In this document: positions 59,275 to 64,000 of the stretch, piece after piece
How positions within the stretch are numbered: the first letter of the stretch is position 1
Layout of the letters: every line of letters starts with the position of its first letter
Source: Streptomyces zinciresistens K42
GTDB taxonomy: Bacteria > Actinomycetota > Actinomycetes > Streptomycetales > Streptomycetaceae
Reading direction: 5' to 3'
Assembly (NCBI RefSeq): GCF_000225525.1
Contig: NZ_AGBF01000011.1
Coordinates: 1 to 64,000 of the forward strand
Length of the DNA: 64,000 bases
Notes under the pieces: model-generated
Told to the model about the DNA's origin: nothing
The model's database searches: none
What the model saw: only the letters and a program-made list of their open reading frames with translations
Program-made: the position numbers and the translations under genes

Positions 59275-59324
59275 CGAAGGCCGGTGACCGGCACCCTGTT
59301 GAGCGGGTACCGGCCACCGGCCTT
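59275..59324. terminator. Terminator hairpin after the PBP gene
   Basis: GAAGGCCGGTGACCGG and CCGGCCACCGGCCTTC pair over 16 positions with one G-T, around an 18-base loop, about 24 bases after the PBP stop (minus strand). Confidence 0.85.
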
Positions 59325-59347
59325 CACACCTCGACTGGAGACTTCGG

Positions 59348-61981
59348 TCAGCCTCCTGGCCCGCCGAAGATTCCTCCATTGCCGTTGCCGTTGGTATTGC
59401 CTTCGCTGGTGCCTGTTTCCGTCTCCGTGGGCGTCGGCGGGGGGGTCACCCCTCCGTTGCCGCCGTTCTGCCCGCCGTTGTCGTTGTTGCACTGCCAGTC
59501 GAACTCACGGCAGGTCTCGGTCGGCGTCGGCGGCGGAGTCGTCTTGGTCACCGTGGGAGTCGGCGTCGGAGTCGGGCTCTCCTCCTGCGTCTCGGTCGGC
59601 GTGGGCACCACGGTCGGGGTGGGGGTGTCATTGACGATCTCACCCACCGGCTCGGCCGCGGGGAAGGGCTCCGGGGTACCGAAGCTCTTCATCGCCGGGA
59701 TCATGTAGTCCCGCCAGATCTGCGCGGGGATGTCACCGCCGTAGACGGACGGCACACCACCGGTGCCGTTCATGGACAGCAGCTTGCCCTTGTCGGGATC
59801 CGTACGGAACAGCGTCACCGCCGTGGACAGCTCCCGCGTGTAGCCGACGAACCACGCCGACTTGTTCTCGTCGGTGGTACCCGTCTTGCCGGCCGCCGGG
59901 AAGCCGATGTCCGCGACCTTCTTGGCGGTGCCGTTCTTGACGACGTTCTGCAGGATGTCCGTCATGCTGTTCGCCACGTTCGACTCCATGGCGTTCTGCT
60001 TCTCAGGCGGCTCGAATCCCTTGACCGGCACACCGTCCTTGATCACCTTCGTGACCGAGTACGGCTCGTAGTGGATCCCGGAGTTGGCGAAGCTTCCGTA
60101 CGCGTCCGCCATGCGAATGGCACTGGGAGTCGAGGTGCCCAGCGAGAAGGACACGTTGTTCATGTTGCCCTTGTCGAAGGAGCTCGGCGAGATACCGATG
60201 TCCTGGGCCAGCTTGCGCGTGTTGCCCAGGCCGACGTCGATGCCCAGCTGCGCGAAGGGGCCGTTGATCGACTGCTCCATGGCCTTGTAGAGCGTCACGT
60301 CGCCCCAGGCTTTGGTGCCCAGGTTCTTCTGCCGGAACGGCTTGCCGTTGTCGCCCATGATCGGCTCGCCGTTCTGGTCCTTGATCACCAGCAGGTCGTT
60401 GCCGTTGTACTTGGTCATCGGCGAGAGGGGCTTTCCGGCCGTCTCGTAGGTGCCGTACTTCATCGCCGCCGCCATCACGATGGGCTTCCAGGTCGATCCG
60501 ACCGGCACACCCAGGGTGTTGGCGTTGTTGGAGTAGTGACCCTTGTTGTAGCCCGCGCCACCGTACAGGGCGACGATCGCCCCGCTCTTGGGATCGACCG
60601 AAGCGGCGCCGAACTGGACGTTCTTGTCCTTCTCGCGCTTCTTCGGGTCGAGGAACTTCTTCTCGGTCTTGTCCACCGCCTTCGCCAGGTCGTTGACCTT
60701 GTTCTTGTCGAAGGTCGTGTAGATGCGGTAGCCGCCCTTCTCCAGGTCCTCCGGAGAGAGGCCCGCCTTCTTGGCGACGTACTCCTTGGCGATGTCGATG
60801 AGGTAGCCGGACTGCCCGGACAGGTTCGAGCTCTGCTTCTTGAGTTTGGGGAACTGCGTGGTCTTGGCCCGGTCGGCCGCACCCATGCGTCCGACCGAGA
60901 CCATGCGGTCCAGAATCCACGACCAGCGTTCCTTGGCCCGCTTGATGTTCAGGTCCGGTGAAGCGTTGGCCCCCACACCCCCGTCGGGGTTGTAGAAGTT
61001 CGGGCCCTTGAGCACGGCGGCGAGGAAGACCGACTGCTCGGGGGTGAGCTTCGTGGCCTCCACGCCGAAGTACGCCTGCGCCGCGGCCTGGATCCCGTAG
61101 GCGTTCCGACCGTAGTACGCGGTGTTGAGGTAGCCGGCCAGAATCGAGTCCTTCGACATCTTCTGGTTGACCTTGATGGAGATGAACAGCTCCTTGAACT
61201 TGCGCGAGAGCGTCTGCTCCTGGCTCAGGAAGTTGTTCTTCACGAACTGCTGGGTGATGGTCGAACCACCCTGCGTGTCCCCGCCCTTGGCCATGTTGAA
61301 GATGGCCCGGCCGATACCGGCGGGGTCGACGCCCCTGTCCTCGTAGAAGGTCGCGTTCTCGGCGGAGACCACCGCGTCCTTGATCTCCCGGGGGATCTCC
61401 GCGTCGGTCACCAGCTGGCGGTTCGTCTGCCCGCCGGTCGCGGCCATCTGCTTGTTGTTCGACCAGTAGAAGACGTTGTTCTGCGCCAGCGCGGTGTCCT
61501 GCGTCTTGGGGATGCCCACCAAGGCGTAGCCGATGCCGGCCGCGGCGACCAGACCACCCATGAAGGCGATGAAGGCACCCGTGACGAGGCGCCACGACGG
61601 CATCCAGCGCGCCGCCCCGTACTTGCCCGCACGCGGATAGTCGATCAACCGCTTCTTGTCGGGTGGGCCCTGGCGCCCTCTGCCCCGTCCGGGGCCACCC
61701 GGTCCGCCCGGAGCGGCACGGCGGCCGCCCCGGGCCGGTTCGGCCGCTCTGCGGCGGCTTCCACTGCTCTTCTGGGCTGCCCGCCGGGCCTCGGCTCGGC
61801 CGCCGTAAGGACGGTCCTCGCCTCCCGAACCGCTGGGATCCGACTCGTACGAGTCGGAGGGAGATCCGGTGGCGCCTCGCGGTGCCGCTCGGCGACTGGC
61901 GGACGGGCCGGGCTGCCCGCGTCGGGCCGCGGCACGTCCGCCTTCCTGCGACGGCGGCGGTTTGCGACGGTGCTCGCTCAT
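59348..61981 (-). CDS. Class A penicillin-binding protein (transglycosylase/transpeptidase)
   Basis: An 877-residue bifunctional wall-synthesis enzyme. A basic, disordered cytosolic tail (about 1-120) is followed by one membrane helix (LVTGAFIAFMGGLVAAAGIG), a GT51 transglycosylase with VVSAENATFYEDRG and GGSTITQQFVKN, and a transpeptidase with the catalytic Ser in GSTWKPIV, an SxN in the following region, and KTG in GKTGTTDENK. A Pro/Thr/Gly-rich tail ends in NGNGNGGIFGGPGG. ATG 61981 is chosen as the first Met of the basic tail. Confidence 0.95.
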   Translation of the reverse strand: MSEHRRKPPPSQEGGRAAARRGQPGPSASRRAAPRGATGSPSDSYESDPSGSGGEDRPYGGRAEARRAAQKSSGSRRRAAEPARGGRRAAPGGPGGPGRGRGRQGPPDKKRLIDYPRAGKYGAARWMPSWRLVTGAFIAFMGGLVAAAGIGYALVGIPKTQDTALAQNNVFYWSNNKQMAATGGQTNRQLVTDAEIPREIKDAVVSAENATFYEDRGVDPAGIGRAIFNMAKGGDTQGGSTITQQFVKNNFLSQEQTLSRKFKELFISIKVNQKMSKDSILAGYLNTAYYGRNAYGIQAAAQAYFGVEATKLTPEQSVFLAAVLKGPNFYNPDGGVGANASPDLNIKRAKERWSWILDRMVSVGRMGAADRAKTTQFPKLKKQSSNLSGQSGYLIDIAKEYVAKKAGLSPEDLEKGGYRIYTTFDKNKVNDLAKAVDKTEKKFLDPKKREKDKNVQFGAASVDPKSGAIVALYGGAGYNKGHYSNNANTLGVPVGSTWKPIVMAAAMKYGTYETAGKPLSPMTKYNGNDLLVIKDQNGEPIMGDNGKPFRQKNLGTKAWGDVTLYKAMEQSINGPFAQLGIDVGLGNTRKLAQDIGISPSSFDKGNMNNVSFSLGTSTPSAIRMADAYGSFANSGIHYEPYSVTKVIKDGVPVKGFEPPEKQNAMESNVANSMTDILQNVVKNGTAKKVADIGFPAAGKTGTTDENKSAWFVGYTRELSTAVTLFRTDPDKGKLLSMNGTGGVPSVYGGDIPAQIWRDYMIPAMKSFGTPEPFPAAEPVGEIVNDTPTPTVVPTPTETQEESPTPTPTPTVTKTTPPPTPTETCREFDWQCNNDNGGQNGGNGGVTPPPTPTETETGTSEGNTNGNGNGGIFGGPGG

Positions 61982-62284
61982 CGAACGACTACTCCTCGGG
62001 CAGGCGCACCCCTGGGCGCCCGGCAACGGCGACTGATTTCCGATCCCCCCGAAGTACGGATGCGGTCGCTTTCGCATTCACCCGTACCGCACCGGGGACC
62101 ATGACGCCCCCCGGGCGCGACTTGGTTCCCGGTGCTTTGCATGGCGCACAGACTACGCACCGTCAAAGTCTGTCCAGTCCCCAACTTCACCTCAAATCAG
62201 GCAACTCGCTCCAGATGAATCGGTGATGTGATCCCGTTCACCATCTCCCCACTTGTCGCATCCGGAGGGCCGATCTATCGTCTA
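61982..62284. other. Divergent promoter region between the PBP and PadR genes
   Basis: About 300 bases without a gene. It is less GC-rich near 62150-62280. It should hold promoters for the PBP gene (minus) and padR (plus). No RNA gene is seen. Confidence 0.4.
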
Positions 62285-62305
62285 GATGTATCGAGTCGAT
62301 ACATC
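62285..62305. promoter_or_regulatory. Palindromic operator upstream of padR
   Basis: Arms GATGTATCGA and TCGATACATC around one centre base form a perfect 21-base inverted repeat about 28 bases before the padR ATG. The ATGT/ACAT ends fit PadR-family operators, so autoregulation is likely. Confidence 0.75.
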
Positions 62306-62333
62306 AGCGCGAGATAAGCGGGGAGGCGAGCGG

Positions 62334-63017
62334 ATGAGCCGGCGTTCCGGGATCCTTGAGTTCGCCGTCCTCGGACTGCTCCGCGAGTCCCCGATGCACG
62401 GCTATGAGCTGCGCAAACGACTCAACACATCACTGGGCGTGTTCCGCGCCTTCAGCTACGGCACGCTCTACCCCTGCCTCAAGACGCTGGTCGCCAGCGG
62501 CTGGTTGATCGAGGAGCCGGGGAGCACGCCGGAGGACGCCCTCGCCGCACCACTCGCGGGGCGTCGCGCCAAAATCGTCTACCGGTTGACGGCGGAAGGT
62601 AAGGAGCACTTCGAGGAACTGCTCTCGCAGACCGGGCCCGACGCGTACGAGGACGAGCACTTCGCTGCCAGATTCGCCTTCTTCGGACGCACCCCCCAGG
62701 ACGTGCGGATGCGCGTACTGGAGGGCCGTCGCAGCCGGCTGGAGGAGCGCCTGGAGAAGATGAGCGCCTCTCTGGCGCGCACCCGGGAGCGCCTCGACGA
62801 CTACACGCTTGAGCTCCAGCGCCACGGGATGGAGTCCGTGGAGCGCGAAGTGCGCTGGCTGAACGAGCTCATCGAGAGCGAGCGGGCCGGGCGGGACCTC
62901 AGAGGTCCCGCCTCCGGTGAGCCCGGCTCGCGCGACACCACATCTGGAGCGCCGGGCGGCCTGCCCCGGCCGGGGAATTCCTCCCGGCCGGATACGCCCG
63001 ACGACACCGCCACGTGA
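62334..63017 (+). CDS. PadR-family transcriptional regulator
   Basis: A 227-residue regulator. The winged helix shows [20 protein letters not shown], the family start, with [13 protein letters not shown] and a wing around [17 protein letters not shown]-terminal coiled coil follows (about 120-190) and then a Gly/Ser/Pro tail. ATG 62334 has GGGGAGG upstream. It precedes ino1 by about 43 bases on the same strand, so it may regulate or share transcripts with ino1. Confidence 0.92.
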   Translation: MSRRSGILEFAVLGLLRESPMHGYELRKRLNTSLGVFRAFSYGTLYPCLKTLVASGWLIEEPGSTPEDALAAPLAGRRAKIVYRLTAEGKEHFEELLSQTGPDAYEDEHFAARFAFFGRTPQDVRMRVLEGRRSRLEERLEKMSASLARTRERLDDYTLELQRHGMESVEREVRWLNELIESERAGRDLRGPASGEPGSRDTTSGAPGGLPRPGNSSRPDTPDDTAT

Positions 63018-63060
63018 GATCCACTCAGGACCTCACTCGTACACACAGGGAGCAACCGGA

Positions 63061-64000
63061 ATGGGTTCGGTTCGCGTAGCCGTCGTCGGCGTGGGCAACT
63101 GCGCGGCGTCGCTGGTTCAGGGAGTCGAGTACTACAAGGACGCCGACCCGGCGTCCAGGGTCCCCGGCCTGATGCACGTGCAGTTCGGTGACTACCACGT
63201 CCGTGACGTGGAGTTCGTCGCCGCCTTCGATGTCGACGCGAAGAAGGTCGGCCTCGACCTCGCGGACGCCATCGGCGCCAGCGAGAACAACACGATCAAG
63301 ATCTGCGACGTGCCGCGCACCGGGGTGACCGTCCAGCGCGGCCACACCCTCGACGGCCTCGGCAAGTACTACCGCGAGACCATCGAGGAGTCCGCCGAGG
63401 CCCCGGTCGACATCGTCCGGATCCTCAAGGACAAGCAGGTCGACGTGCTCGTCTGCTACCTGCCCGTGGGCTCCGAGGACGCGGCGAAGTTCTACGCGCA
63501 GTGCGCCATCGACGCCAAGGTCGCCTTCGTCAACGCCCTTCCGGTCTTCATCGCCGGAACGAAGGAGTGGGCGGACAAGTTCACCGAGGCCGGTGTCCCG
63601 ATCGTCGGCGACGACATCAAGTCCCAGGTCGGCGCGACGATCACGCACCGCGTCATGGCGAAGCTGTTCGAGGACCGGGGCGTCGTCCTGGACCGCACGA
63701 TGCAGCTGAACGTCGGCGGCAACATGGACTTCAAGAACATGCTGGAGCGCGACCGTCTGGAGTCCAAGAAGATCTCCAAGACGCAGGCCGTCACCTCGCA
63801 GATCCCCGACCGCGACCTCGGCGAGAAGAACGTCCACATCGGTCCGTCCGACTACGTCGCCTGGCTCGACGACCGCAAGTGGGCCTACGTCCGCCTGGAG
63901 GGCCGTGCCTTCGGTGACGTCCCGCTGAACCTGGAGTACAAGCTCGAGGTCTGGGACTCCCCGAACTCCGCCGGTGTCATCATCGACGCCCTGCGTGCCG
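63061..64000 (+). CDS. ino1: Inositol-3-phosphate synthase (partial, runs off the window)
   Basis: The first 313 residues of an actinobacterial myo-inositol-phosphate synthase, which converts glucose 6-phosphate to inositol phosphate for mycothiol and inositol lipids. The NAD site is [16 protein letters not shown]; further signatures are [38 protein letters not shown] and LNVGGNMDF. The ORF is intact to the window edge; about 50 residues are missing. The start is ATG 63061. Confidence 0.96.
   Translation, partial: MGSVRVAVVGVGNCAASLVQGVEYYKDADPASRVPGLMHVQFGDYHVRDVEFVAAFDVDAKKVGLDLADAIGASENNTIKICDVPRTGVTVQRGHTLDGLGKYYRETIEESAEAPVDIVRILKDKQVDVLVCYLPVGSEDAAKFYAQCAIDAKVAFVNALPVFIAGTKEWADKFTEAGVPIVGDDIKSQVGATITHRVMAKLFEDRGVVLDRTMQLNVGGNMDFKNMLERDRLESKKISKTQAVTSQIPDRDLGEKNVHIGPSDYVAWLDDRKWAYVRLEGRAFGDVPLNLEYKLEVWDSPNSAGVIIDALRA

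Overview
The window is a high-GC actinobacterial chromosome segment that I read as Streptomyces, on the arm leading towards oriC. The evidence is the codon bias (G/C at almost every third position), many GTG and TTG starts, the developmental pair ssgA/ssgR, an rpsF-ssb-rpsR-rplI cluster next to dnaB, and many copies of the ParB site GTTTCACGTGAAAC. As far as I can recall it, gene order matches the Streptomyces coelicolor interval from about SCO3968 down to SCO3899. oriC itself is not in the window and should lie beyond the right-hand end.

Layout. 1-5135: end of an unrecognised gene, then a copper-trafficking operon (sco, ecuC, copC/copD fusion, dtpA). 5251-8907: pheA, serS and a HAD phosphatase, with a DnaA-box cluster between pheA and serS. 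9032-9116: a class II serine-type tRNA with an aberrant anticodon arm. 9706-13225: a two-ATPase, two-permease ABC-2 operon on the minus strand. 13474-16988: a decayed M24 peptidase gene, an EphD-like hydrolase/SDR fusion and a frameshifted MerR regulator. 17001-21252: a second DnaA-box cluster, kptA, an F420/flavin-type oxidoreductase, another HAD phosphatase and an M23 peptidase. 21430-27581: the cytochrome bd operon cydA-cydB-cydCD (minus strand) with a Rex-type operator. 27741-33358: a decayed cyclophilin-like gene, hisC, a LacI regulator, a metallophosphatase and a membrane protein. 33698-37581: thiC with its TPP riboswitch, ssgA, ssgR and a small membrane protein. 37756-47780: a cupin, a small membrane protein, a low-molecular-weight phosphatase, a Cys/Met-type PLP enzyme, a frameshifted LysR gene, a Nudix enzyme, a globin-reductase, a decayed HAD gene, two acetyltransferases, a GlcG/HbpS-like protein and an MFS exporter. 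47829-57495: a beta-lactamase-fold hydrolase, dnaB with a third DnaA-box cluster, a MATE exporter, the rpsF-ssb-rpsR-rplI operon, a small membrane protein, femX and an alanine-racemase-fold protein. 57590-64000: a GT87-type mannosyltransferase, a class A penicillin-binding protein, a PadR regulator with a palindromic operator, and the start of ino1.

How it works together: most genes are conserved housekeeping or developmental genes (translation, replication, wall synthesis, respiration, copper delivery, septum placement). Overlaid on them is chromosome-organisation DNA: ten perfect parS sites plus three one-mismatch sites, often in tandem pairs, and three groups of DnaA boxes. Five genes are decayed or frameshifted (M24, merR, cyclophilin-like, lysR, HAD). 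At least two also carry internal deletions, so they cannot all be sequencing errors. I saw no CRISPR array, insertion sequence, prophage or secondary-metabolite cluster. The most interesting signals are the parS-like palindrome used as a stem of the thiC TPP riboswitch, the tRNA-Ser-like gene lacking U33, and the DnaA-box cluster at 17001-17054.
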